Source of the DNA: Mytilus galloprovincialis | Lineage: Eukaryota; Mollusca; Bivalvia; Mytilida; Mytilidae | Assembly: GCF_965363235.1 (NCBI RefSeq) | Contig: NC_134844.1 | Span: 78,151,244-78,215,243 of the forward strand | Direction: 5' to 3' | Length of the DNA: 64,000 nucleotides | Position numbers and translations under genes: made by a program | Notes under the pieces: model-generated | The model's database searches: none | What the model was told of the DNA's origin: nothing | The model's input: the letters and a program-made list of their open reading frames with translations, nothing else | Shown here: piece after piece, positions 12,070 to 25,800 of the stretch | Numbering within the stretch: position 1 is the stretch's first letter | How the letters are laid out: each line of letters begins with the position of its first letter

Positions 12070-12370
12070 ATATTATCCCAGTAGTCAACACTAGTGTTGA
12101 CATGAATTATCATTGATATGGTCATAACTATAAATTAACTGTTTATAAAACATTACATTTTTAAAATACTAAGGTTTTTCTACCGCAGGAATAGATTTCC
12201 GTAGCTGTATTTTGCAAAACCTTTAGGAATTTTTGATCTTCAATGCTCTTCAACTTGGTACTTTATTTTGTTTTTTTAACTGTTTCATTCGCGAGCGTCA
12301 CTACAGAGTCTTTTGTAGAAGAGAAGCACGTCCGGCGCAGATACAAAATTTCTTTCCTGGTATCCTTGGT
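12070..12370 (+). repeat. Dispersed ~400-base repeat, partial copy
   Basis: Starts with CAGTAGTCAACACTAGTG and runs through AGCTGTATTTTGCAAAACC to GCGTCACTACAGAGTC and TCCTGGTATCCTTGGTGA. Confidence 0.75.
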
Positions 12371-13411
12371 GATTTTTTAGGATAAGATTGCCATTAAAAG
12401 TAATGAAAATTTCTTTTTAGCTCCGTGTTTAATAAATTGTTTGTATGCTGCAATTGAATGAAGGAACATCAGTTTTGACTATTTATGTCATGTACAGGGC
12501 CAGGTAACACAGATGACCAGCTGTATATGAATTGTTCATATATAAAATAAGTCATGAGGTTATGTGGTCCTGTAATAATATAAAAAAAACTCTTTAACAT
12601 ACTTTAATAGATTAAAATCTGTTCAATAAGTTCACTTCTGGATATCTGTTTTGTATATACAGTTATGTGATTTATAGTGTCTTTGTGTCAGGGAACTGTA
12701 CTTGTTATTTTCCTCATTTCTTCCTTGATATAGAAATATCTTTTGGAGATTGTGTTGTGTATGCAAACTTAGATGGAATTTTATCAAATGAAAAATTGTC
12801 AAAATTTTAGAAGTAATGGACGACCATAAAACTTAAAGGAGATATCCCGTCATTCTTTTTTTCAAACATAGCAACATGAACTTCCCACTTCACGCTGAAT
12901 GGTCGGTGCATACTCAAGAAGAAAATGAAACTGAAGTGATTTTTTTTATATCTTAAAAAAAATCAATGATCTTCACATGAGCAATGTAAATCCAAGAATG
13001 CTCTTTAAGAGAGAAACAATAACATGCAGTTTTGAAAAAAAGAAATCGTGTAGGTCATTTTTTAAATACCGCAGAACTCATTCATTTAATCGTAAAAAAA
13101 AAATGAGTAGGTTGGTAAGTGCTCTGACTTGCTGAATACACACATGCAAGTAAAAGATAGTACAGTTGATATATATTTTCATTTATTTATTCTATAACTT
13201 TTGTATTCAAACAATATAGATATATTTTACTATATCATGTAATTATCTTGGTAAACGAACACATATTCTCATTGATGATTAGACAACAAATGATAACAGT
13301 TAAACACATAAAACAATAAAGATACCATGCTACATGTACTAACATGACTAATACAAATCCAATGGACTTATATCTACAAATTGTCTATGAGGGTCGGTTG
13401 AAAACAAAACC
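12371..13411. other. 3' flank of chitin synthase
   Basis: AT-rich sequence between the repeat and the chitin synthase stop codon. It would contain that gene's 3' UTR; no other gene seen. Confidence 0.4.
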
Positions 13412-13803
13412 TTACGTTACAGTATTTATCCATCGACCTATACGATTTAAAATATCACCAATTCTATACACAGTACTACCTGATATTTGAATAAGGGGTC
13501 GTAACCCTAGAATAACTCCCATTACAATACTAAATATGGATTTACTATCAAAAGTATGCATTGAGAAGGCATAAAATCCTACTAGTGCAACCATGCAAAT
13601 CAGATTGGCACTAAGAAAGTACATTAGCGCTTTTTTTCTTAATAATTTCAATCCTATTTTTCTGTCTTCGTTTGATAATCCATTTGGTACCGACGATCCT
13701 ACAACGTTGAACACAAGCTCTTCCCAGAATTTGAATTCATCTTGGTTGAAGTCACTCAAATTGACCGATGATGCTCTCAAACTGGTCAGATACGTTGTTT
13801 CAA
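13412..13803 (-). CDS. Chitin synthase exon 9 (last)
   Basis: Acceptor TTTTGTTTTGTAG; reads VETTYLTSLRASSVNLSDF, then FKFWEEL, LLRKKALMYFLSANL and two hydrophobic segments, ending RWINTVT and TAA. The FWEEL-to-LRKKA stretch matches the usual region after SWGTRD in animal chitin synthases. Confidence 0.92.
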
Positions 13804-16800
13804 CTACAAAACAAAAGCTTGTCCTATAATGTTTTATTTTGCTTATATAAAATGTAATAAAATAAGAAGAAAAAAATTAAAACTATAATTTGTAAAACAA
13901 AATATACGTTTCATCGGTTACTGTATGCATATTCAAGTACCGCATATCGTGTTCATTTTGAGAAGTGTTACGTCGCTGTTTGGTTTGAAAAGTAAACATT
14001 CTTTAATTCTTAGCCATTCGACATCCAATTGATGTATCACAGCTAGGAAAGGGGTTAATAAATGCCGATTTACCCATATGTGTACACCACTGATAATCCG
14101 TTGCGTACAAAAAGCAAGCTTAGGAATTAATAGTTTCTTTCCAATGGTATTCAATTTGGATATCTCATTTATCAAAGTCTTTGGAAAAAAGAATGCTTAT
14201 AAACAATACAAATAGAAAAGATCTTATGGTTATTTCAATATCCCACCTGTATCAACCTAAGAAACCTATATTTTCCAAAGAGCTCATATGCATTGTATAA
14301 AATACCTCAATTAGATATTGTGGCGTGGCATAATTAAGAGCATGTGTTTGATACAGATTTTGGCAATCGTGACTGATATCAACACCATCAAGGATGGCAA
14401 ACACAGAAAAAAGTCCCATTTAGTGTACGAAACATTTCAAAATATAGGTGTACTACCAAGAATATGATTAATACATGCAATCGAAATTAACATATAAAGC
14501 TTAAGCCAATATCTCTTTTTTGTTGGTAAATAGAAATTAAATACATGTATATGGGATAGATGTATAAAGTACAGGATATTAACAAATCAGCAAAGCATCA
14601 ATACAACAAAGCATTATACAAATTGAACAATAGGATAAACTTCATATACAATTACTTTAAGTTTGAGTGATAATGTAATGTGTTACGCTATCGTACCTTG
14701 TTGCGATTCTGGTTCCTTGTGCGTGTTCTGTTTAATGTTTGGAACCTAAGGAAAGCATTGTATTAAATTAAACATACACAGTGGTTATCATACTCGGTTC
14801 TTCTAATGCTTTTGAATAGATGGCTTATAACATGTATAACGAAGAGGAAACAAAACAATGTCAAATACGTTTTATATTTGTTCTATAAAACATAGGTCAT
14901 TATCTGTTATACAATCAAAATTTCTTACGAAGTTTTCATATTTTATCGATCTTTAGATTTTTCCTTTATTTGGAAATAGTTTGTTTTAAAATGCAGCATT
15001 AGTAAAGTGAATTTCGTTCTTAATAAACAAATACAACTCATATTTCTTAATTTAGTGAAAGAAACATGCAGTTGGGATTTTTTGGCTCCATAGTTTTCTT
15101 TATTGTCGAAGTTGCGTTGTGCCATCTTATTAAATACGTGTTAGAATGTAAAACGTTTATACAACACTAAGAACACGCGCATTTGCAATATATTATGGTA
15201 TACAGTATGCTGATGTGAATGAATTCTGTTGTCATGTTTACGTGGTATTCTTGTAATTTCAAACGAATCAGTTTACTGTATTAAAAAAAGAAAAAGAAAC
15301 AAACAGGTAAATGTTTAGTTTGCGCAAATTTATTTTTTACCTGACTTTCATTTTCATAAGAAGCCGTATGTCATGCAACTTCGACGCTTCTACTGTTTAA
15401 ATAACTAATCGGTCAGAGCTAAGGACATATTGTGTTTTACTCGCTTTTGATTTTTTGATCATCTTAATGTGGTGTAAATGTGTGCCGAATATTTGTGTTG
15501 CGTTGCTTCGATGCCGTTACAGTGATTTTTGGCTCTTTTGCTACATTTTGATAGACCCTACTTTGATTCGTCTTTCTTTATTCTATTGTTCAACATGTTG
15601 AAATAATCAAATTGGCAAGTAGTACACTGTAGTAGCTGAAGAAATGTATTTTTTAATTGGGTCTCACAAATATTTATTGTGTTTTTCACAGTCAGTGTAA
15701 TGACAATAAGGAGGAAAACATTCGTTTTCTCTTTTATTTTTGACAACATAGAAATACATTGTCTTGTCTTTATATTTAAAAATAGTTTCACATTATGTAA
15801 AAAAAAATCGTAAGATATCAGAAATGAAATCATGCAATAGGTCACACATGACCCATCGAACAAGTATGACAAATGTACAGTAATTAAAAATACCCCACAA
15901 ATGGTACTACCTGTCTTTTATTTGTCGGATAGATATGTCATCATCTACGTCATTTATTGTCTAGTGGAAAGCTGTTTTTATCCTTCAACATTATTTATGC
16001 TTTTGTCCAACGTAAAGAGCATGTGATTTAGTGACTGTGATTGGTTGCTGTATGTATCATTATAATGTTATCATTTAAGCTGATATCAATTTTTCTAGTT
16101 AGTATTGTTCTCACGTTGTCATGTATTGTCATGTATTGCCTTATATAGATTTTGATGCATTATTTTTTACTGCTTAATATTTTAGAAGACTAAAGTTACT
16201 TTTATCAAATGAATTTGGTACCTATCGGATATGTTCCTTACGTTGTAACTGCAATCCCCTCCCCTTTCATGAATGTGACCTACCGAATTAGACTATTTAC
16301 CGGATTTGTTATCACATAAGCAACACGACGGGTGGCACATGTTAAGCAGGATCTGCTTACCCTTCTGGAGCATCTAAGATCACCCCTAGTTTTTTGTGGG
16401 GTTCGTGTTACTTATTCTTTAGTTTTCTATGTTGTGTCATGTGTACTAATGTTTGGCTGTCTTTTTTTCATTTTTAGCCATGGCGTTGTCAGTTTATTTT
16501 CGATCTATGAGTTTGACTGTCCCTCTGGTATCTTCGTCCCTCTTTTGTAAAATAGTTACCTTATTGACAATCATACAACATATTCTTATTTCTTTTTTTC
16601 GGAAAAAATAACTTTGAAATATGTTTCATATTTATATTTCATCAAACAGTCACTTACCTTATCACGTGTACCCCATGATTGATCCACAATGTTACAGATT
16701 GCGTAGAGGGGCAATAAAATATACATAAATGGAATAAAAAACAAGTAGACAGGACCAGTAAGCAATATCCATGCATCCCATGGGTATAAAACAGCTCCAT

Positions 16801-19800
16801 ATATGTAACTTCCGAATGCAATTGCAACTGACAAGCCTTCTGCATGTTCAAAATGTCCATTGTAATAACCTATTTGTAGAAGGAGAAACTAAGTAATTGT
16901 AAACATTTACAAATACATACATTATGCATGTGAGTGTTCTTTCAACATACATGTACAAAACGTTTCTTTTTACAAAATATGTATGTCTGCTCTGTTGAAT
17001 TCTGTATGCATGTAACCCTTGCCTGTGTCCAGTCAAGCACCTCGTTATTGCTCTATAATTATTTTTGTATTCTTGTAAATCATAATATGCTTTGTCTATA
17101 TGCCTTTTTTTGTTTCTTTGTTACATAACACGTGACCTTGTACTTATACATTCCGTCACTGTCTTATTTTCAATGATAATGTTTGTATTGTTTTATTTCA
17201 TTTGTGATAATATGCTTTGTATATATCCCTTTTTGTGTTTCTTTGTATGACGTATGACGTGGCTCTGTACTTATACATCCCGTCATTGTGTTATTGTTTC
17301 AATGTTTGTTTACATATTTGATTGTTTTTATAGATTAAAATGACCAATTAATTTCCCCATAGGCTAACATGATAGCCTTTATCGAGATACATACTTTAGA
17401 AAATTTATTAATTTAACAAAAACTTGCTAGAATTAAAAATAAGTTATTAGGACAGTATTTTTTCGTCCAAAAAATATAGGTTCGCGTCGATTTTCTTTGC
17501 GTAATTTATACTTATCTCCCATGCCTATCAATTTTGCACTTAAACATACGTGTCATATCCTAGCGATCAAAATACATCTCAGTTCCGTTAGGGCTAAGAA
17601 AGTAATCTATTTGGCCTTTGGTATAATGCAGAATGCATGAAGTCTCTAATAACAAAACATACCGGGCACACATATTAACCAATCAAGATAAGCTATAGCC
17701 TTAATTCTGAATACCATGTTATGCTCATTAAATGGCTGCGCCCATAAGTTCAATTGGTTTATTGTAACCTATAGTGATTAAGATAATAACGCAATGTTGG
17801 CTGCTGTACTCCTATTTTTGATTTTAAATGTCTTTCCTCTCCGTGAGGAAAGACCTTATTGTTTTTCTAATGTTTTTTTTTTTTCTTTTTTTTTCTTCCA
17901 ACATTTGTTTGACAGGGCCTCCTCCCCTTTCTGTTGAAGTTATCAAGACCAAATATGGACCATCGATAGACCTCATCATGAACCTTTACCAGATGAACTT
18001 TTGTAGGATTTCATCATCCCCTTTAGAAGTTATCTCCCTTTTATTGATTTTTGTTCAACATGGCCCCCCTTTAATGTTTTAAAAGATATCATGACCTTAT
18101 ATGGACAATAGGTAGATATCATCATGATGTATTACCATATGAGGCTGCATAGGATTTCATCATCCCCTTTGAGAGTTATATCCCCTTATAGCAATTTTTT
18201 ATATTTGCATTTTTCTCAAAAAGTATTAGAGATAGAATGTATTTGAAAATGACAGCATGTACAAGAATAGATGGCAATGTTTATAAACATAAACAATTAA
18301 TTTGTTACTTACCCTTATAAGGAGTTATTTCCCTTTAAACATTATAAATAACTTTTGAAAAATTCTATTTTCAGAACCGGAAGTCATAGAGACCTTGAAC
18401 CTTCACCAATAATCTTTAATTCATGTGACCTTCAATATGCACCCAAGGTCAAAGGTCACCGAGTGCCAAAAAAAATTACGCTGCAAATTCAAGCTTACAT
18501 ATTAGAAAAACGATAAGATTTTGCTGCATACATACAGCGTGTAAATTGTTCCTCTCGACGAGCTCTACATTTTATACAATAAGCCCAAAAATGTCTAACC
18601 GTCTGTTTAAAAGTTACAACGGGATGATTCTTAAAAGTATAGTATTGTGTGTATATCTTTTTAAAGGTAACAGATATCAACCTACTATAAACTGCAAAGA
18701 TGATCAGTAATTCAAGACCTTCAATTTGAGGTCAATTTCAGGTCATGATGAAATTTCACCTTGACTTTCACATTATACTATGACCTTGACCTTGTGATAT
18801 TTGAAAGGTTAAGTGGTCCTGAGTTGAATGGTGGTAATCCCATGTCTCTACGACTTCCGGTTCTCAAGTTTGGTATTGCATCATATATTTGATGATTAAT
18901 TGTGACCTTGGTGAACTTTGAAATTGTCCACATTCTTTTTCTATAATGTTGTCCTTTAACTGTAGATCATTTACCATTGAACAGATTTGAGATATCTATT
19001 GTTGTTTTAGAGATAATGCAGTTTGAAATTTTGCGAACGGCGGCATGTATTTCTGAATCAACAACAGCTTACCACTTAAAATGTTTAAGAAATTGAAGAG
19101 GTTAACATAGTTATATGTTTGACCAAATACCAAAAACATTCCATGGAAAAAAACACCAAAAAATCAATTTCAAATTTTCAAGTTTTGCATTGACTTTGTA
19201 AGTTTCATAACTTCTATTTATATAGTTGATATTGCATCATTATTTGCACTTTGTCAAATGGGGTCATCTGATATATCAAATTGAAGGTCTTAATAATCTC
19301 TACTTACAAATGAAAATTTTAAACCCCTTTTTTATCCAAGGGGGACTGGTTGGGTCATTTAGTGCAAACATTCAAATTTCTCAGATGTTAAGGTTGTCGC
19401 ATATCAAATGAAAGAACATAAAGCGTACATTTCAAATTTCAAATTGACGTCTCCCAAAAATGGGCTGGATGAGGTCAGTTAGTGCAAAAAATAAATTTTC
19501 TTTTAAGATAGGGTTGTTGTATATCAAATGAAAGGTCATAATGTGTACATTTGAAATACAAAATTCCCGACCTCCAAAAATAAGTTGGATAGGGTTATCA
19601 AGTGCAAAAATCAAACTTTCTAGAAGATGGCGTTGTTGCATATCAAATGAAAGCTCATCTACTCTATGTTACATATATCATAATTCGAATCTCAAAAATG
19701 TAGGCGGATGAGGTCATTTAGTGTTAAAAGCGAAAAGTTTCAGAAGGTATGCTTGTCGTATATCAAACGAAAGGTCGTACAAAGTACATTACGAAAACAT

Positions 19801-22800
19801 CACTTTTACAGGAAAGACCTTTCAATTGTTTTACAAACAATTAAGATACTAGTTACCTATTATTACTGTTTGCATCGTTGTCAATATGATGGATTTTTAT
19901 GCGACTGTCATTCAACTTAGAGGTTTAGCTAGCTATAAAACCAGGTTTAATCCATCATTTTCCTGCTAAGAAAATGCCTGTAACATTTCAGGAATATGAC
20001 AGTTGTTGTACATTAGTTTGATGTGTTTTAGCATTTGATTAGGAACTTTCCGTTTTGAATTTTCTCGGAATACTGTATTTTTGTCGTTTTACTTTTTATA
20101 TATATCAATAGGGTCCTGATTATAATAATGGAGCAAAACATATATCGACTATATTTAGTTATTTAATGTCAGTAATTCCATAAATAAAAATATCTGAAAA
20201 AAAAAACAAAAAAAAAACAAATGACCTTCACATCAACCAACGACAACATAAGCGTGATTGATCAAATGCATTATACATTACATAATATTATATCGTTGCG
20301 AAAGTGATTAAGAAACATAACCATGAACCTGTTTGCATTTAACTTTTTTAAGATTTCATATACCCCAAATATTCTTTCAAAACTACAGATGCATTCACAT
20401 AATTGTATATAACAAAACGATACCATGCTACCTACCATATGCCAAGTCTTTAAAGACAATAACAGATATATAGACTGTTCCTGCTCCGAAGATTATGATT
20501 AACATTTTTGTGATAACTAACTGTATTGTTGAAGGAACTCGGCTGAGTAGCATCAAGCAGTAGGCCGGCACTATTGCAACGATCACAGGAGCTACAATGA
20601 TAAGAGGGGCACCAGTCGTCAATTCTAAACCGTAGTACAGTGTTACAATTGTAATTCCCGGATATAAAAGCTTTGTAAGAAATAGTTGCAATAAGTAGAG
20701 GACGAACAAAACGGAAAAAGCATCGTTTGTGGAAACCAAGGTTCTTAGCTGTCGAATAACCAATATAGCATTTGCATAATCTGATAGTATCCATCTACGG
20801 CGTTGATTCATGAACTCAGTCATATCTTCCGGACAAAACGTAGTATTTGTAGCCGTACTACAATATCTTAATTTCCATCCCTTCAACATCATCAACGTAC
20901 ACATCCATCTGTCTTCCCCTGTATATATAATATCAATAAATATAACAAAACACTATTCAATGTTGATACCGACAAATTCAAACATAAGAGGTCCGTAAAA
21001 ACTGACATTATCAAACGCTATCAATAACAGATATGTACTCTGTTCCTGTGCCAAAGAAAATGAATAACATATTTTTTTAAATAACTTTTGTTGACGGCAC
21101 TCGGCTGGGTAACATCAACCAGTAGTCAAGCACTATTTCAATCAATGGAACTATTAAAACCAACTTCCATACTCCTTACTTGGTACAGGCATTTTGTGAA
21201 GTAAAATGGGAAGGGGGTTACTTTGTTTTATAGTTAGCTAAAACTTCCACTTGTGTGCTCAGTTGCTTCTAGTTTGGTAATTTAGTACGAAACAGAAACA
21301 CACATTATAGGTTGATGTGACATTAATTGGGATCCATGAGTTTACACGTTGTGAATACACATTATATACAAACTTCGCAATTGTTTAAAAAGAGAAAGAC
21401 AAACATAAACATTAATCTAGCAAAGACAACAGTAGAAAATGTGTAGTAAATACCGTTTCGTCTACAAAAGACTGAACGGTGAATTATAAATAATTAAAGT
21501 TGTTTTGTCTATTTACAGTTCGGTTTGTATTGGCCAACAGTACTTAATATTGTTATTCACAAATAATTTCTTTTTTTGGGGGGGATCTATGAAAAGTATT
21601 CAGGGAATTTTGTTTATACCCTAACATAAAAGAAAGAAAACTCTGGACATGCTGTTAGTATATTATCATTTGTCATGATTCATTAAATGTTGATATATTC
21701 GATGTAAAATGCAACTGTTTTCTATCTCATAGATTGCAGTGGCAAACCATTCAATTTTGACGACAAAATTATTTACACTTTTTGTCATTGTCCTTATGCT
21801 GACATAGAAAGAGCAAAATATGGAACCATGGATGATCTAAACTTTGTTTAACCAAATTTACTGTCTGGATGATATAAGTATAAATGTATGAAGCATAAGA
21901 ACATCGACAGCAGATGATTTTAACATCGATTAGTTAGCGTAAACATGATGTTTTATAGTCATTGATACTTTTATAGAAGAAGAATTTTCCAGAATAATTA
22001 TAGGTTTTTTACCGTTGTCTTTTGTAAAGACATCTTCCATGTTTCCTACTGGTACTGAATATTCTGCAACAACGTCCCTAATAGCTTCCAATTTGAACAT
22101 ACTAAAACAGCCAGGGCAACACATAACTGAACCAATAATATTCTGTGCACTCTTATTCATCCATAAATCTAAAAGTACAATATTTCGAAATAAAATATCA
22201 TATTGAATCGAACTGTTGTGATGATATGAGAAACATGACGGGTGCCACATATGGAGAAATATCTGTTTATCCTTCAAGAGCACCTGAGATCACTCCCAGA
22301 TTTTTGGTGGGGTTCGTGTTGCTTTTTGTTTAGTTTTCTATGTTGTGTATTGTGTTCTATGATTTGTCTGCTTGTCTTTTTCTTTTTTTAGCCATGACAT
22401 TGTCAGTTTATTTTCGATCTATGAGATTGACTGTCGCTCTAGTATTTTTCAACCCTCTTTTGTTGATAGCTCTGGGTTTATTTGTTCATGGTTTTGCTTT
22501 CCACTGAATTATGTATGGCTTATCAGATCTTTAACATCTCAAATATGATTTAGATTTCAATTACTTTGGTCTCTAGTAGCGCCGAATAGAAACAATTGCC
22601 AGAATAATTTAAAGTTGGTACTGCTGATGGTCAGTAAATGCATTAATTTCGTTATCACATTGGAACTGTTTCGCTATTGACTGTACATGTTCCCTGTAGT
22701 TTTTTTTATATTCCCAATAAAGAATTCATTGGTAAATTCTTCAACTTATGTTTTGTACTTTCTAATTTGAATATGTTGCCCTTTGCACAGCAGTAGGTCC

Positions 22801-25800
22801 AGTAAGACCCCTTTTTGGTCCCGAAATATAGCAGTTTTACAAAAAAATTGAAATGTAAACTTTTAGCTTATTATTGGAAAGAAGAATACTTCTGTTACAT
22901 ACATATGCGCTGTTTTTGACAATACAATGCTCATGGTATCGGGTACTATCATCATATAAAATAAAATTTCAATCCTGGTATCTGTGATGAGTTTGATTTA
23001 TAGTCATGCTAAATTACTGAAATCTCACAATTTCATTTGAGTTAATCTTTTATAGACGGTAAAAAAAATGAAAGTGGCCGCATTAGAGTTCATTCTTATT
23101 ATTCAAATCTTAGTTGTATTTGATGATAATACATAAAAAACATAAAGGTTGAAGATGAACACGGATGTTGCCACTTTCATTTTTGACAAAAAACATCTAA
23201 AAAGTGACATATAATGACATATTTGACAGATTTTTTTGTATTTTAAGCTTAAGTAAGAGCGTCTTTAATGACTAAATCAGTCTATATCTTCAACATAATT
23301 TATTGACTCTCTGAAAGTGTTTTTAAATAAGTGTCCAAAATCTTTCATCAGATGAACCTGAACTTTAATGCCAAAATCGGAACTTCCCTTGCTTTTTGAT
23401 GTTCTTTTAAGTTGAAAAATAATGCTAGCAAGGGAGATTATTCATTACAATTCTTATGATGCCAATCTTGAAATTAAAAGGTGCTTATGATTGCTATTTG
23501 TTATAACCGTATTGTTACGATTCCTAAACAAACCATCAAAAATGAATAATCAAGCACACTGAAATGTCAGAATTGTAAATTTTAAGTAAAAGTCTTAAAT
23601 GATATCAGAAGCGACTTTATCATGTTTATGCATGGTCAGATAGAACTGATTTCTTTTTAAAGTTTATTTTTTATTTGTTTTATAGTTAAATTTTATAACA
23701 AACATTTTGATATTTGTTTTTTTTTTTTTTTATAATTTATAATCAAAACAACTCTTTTTTGTCAGTATTTGAATAAAATTAATTTGGTAAATGCTTTTTC
23801 ATTTAAGTATATACAAAAGGAGATAATTCAAAATTGCTTTTTTATTATTCTGACCTGATTAGAAGTGATGAAAATAACTATGCTCAAGACATAGATGGAA
23901 AACGTTCCTGTTTAAGTACATATATTAATTATCTTATATATTTTTTTATTTTGAAAATTTTTGTATATTATAATTGTGTTTGAAAGATTCGGTAAAAACA
24001 ATACGTTCAGGAAATTGAACATTTTAGGAACCGGACATTACAGTCGAAATGAAATTAAGAAATCTGTTTTCGAATATCAATCATCGATCGAGATTTATCA
24101 CCTACTTAATAGTTTTTTGTGTATTTAGTAAATGAGAAATGCAGTTGAGAAAGGGAAATCGATTCTTAAATATCAACAGAAAAATTTTCGACATTACACA
24201 TAATGTCGATGAGCCAATCGCTCGGTTTACAAAATACTACTTTATTGAGAATTATTCATGTTTCTGCACATATTTTACCTTTAGCATATTCGAACATCTG
24301 CAGCCAGACAATAGGAGAATACTGTATTCCTGAAGGATATGTTCGACCACAGACAGCCCCAACAGTCCGGTCTGATTCACACATGTGTAAAACTTTCAAT
24401 ATACTTGTATCCGTAAACGTCATATCAGCATCAGTTGCAAGGATATAATTATCATAACCAAATTTATCCTGTTCGTGGTGCAATTGTTGTGAATCTTTTA
24501 TCGTGTGAAAAATGTTAAATGATTCATTTCTATCTGAACACTTTTCATTTTTGCTCGTATCGGCTACAGATATTTCTGTCAATTCTGTGTCAACACAATA
24601 AATCTCATTTTGTTTTAATAACGACTTACAATAATTATCTAGAAGTGTAAAATCATGTTGCGCGGTTTCGTATAGCTCCTCAGGCGAGTTCAATGTATGT
24701 ATAGAAAGTAAACTTGCGTAAGATGGTCTTATTGGGGAATTGTCAGAGTACCTCCAAAAGTTAGACGTACGATAGTTCAAGATATACTCCATATACATTA
24801 TTTGACTCCAACGCTTTTTCGCCTTGACCTTAGAAACATCTTTCAAGTGAACAAACAATGGTGTTGTTTTGTTTATTTCCCAGGAAAGCTGTAATCCGTA
24901 TGGCGTAAATAGCATGACTCCTTGGTTATTGTTTGTTATAAATTGATTTTCAATTAAACTCATTAATTGCAGACCAAACTGCTTTATAGTTTGTCCATCA
25001 GCACCATTATCTAAGAATATATGAGATTCAAACACAATATGCTCTCTTTTCAAAAGGTTTGAATCTGAAATGTTTCGTATACTAGCCAGTAATTTGTCCA
25101 TTTCTAGTGATGATTCTTGATACATTGTAGTACAGACAAAGATTCGTCTTTTGTTGTCAGCCGACTTATTGCACGTTGGTGTCTCCATTGTATTGAAAGT
25201 TCTACTGACTAAATGTTGCATAGTCAATACGGAGTCATACATACTACAATCATTACACTGTATAGTTCTATCATTCAATATATCCAATAACAACGGAACA
25301 ATTAATAGTCCTGCGAGAGTTCCATAGAATGCAGTATTATCTGCTCCCACTTTAATTCCTTGAGAAAATGTACCGATACTACAAGCCCATGTAATGTGAG
25401 ATACATGTCTTACTGACGAACACATAAATACTAGTATGAATGATACTATGATAGACGACACATACATCGGTACATGAACAACACATCTTCCAGCTTTAGA
25501 GTTAACATTAATAAACTGAACGTACTGACAAAGACACGAGCTAAGTATGATTGAGGCACAAAAGTAAAGACTTTTAGCATTCGGTAAAAATAAAGTCTCA
25601 AAAAATAATCTCAATGATAATAATTCGTTTGTATTACTTTTTTGTTGCAGAATGTAAAGCAAAAACACACAGGTAAGCATCTTCAAAATGATATACAATA
25701 TAGCGGAATTCTGAGTTCCTCTGTTGTCTGTTGTATGAATTCGTCTTTGAATGCCCGGAGAAACAATTATTGATATCATCACCAGGAATAGACACGTGAT

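Noticed and set aside
13933-14175. 80-codon minus-strand frame between chitin synthase exons 8 and 9
   Set aside because: Exons 8 and 9 already join in phase, and this frame has no suitable splice sites or family resemblance.
15558-15872. 104-codon minus-strand frame
   Set aside because: AT-rich intron sequence, no conserved content.
16332-16550. 72-codon plus-strand frame
   Set aside because: Read-through of the retroelement tail; related frames appear in the other tail copies.
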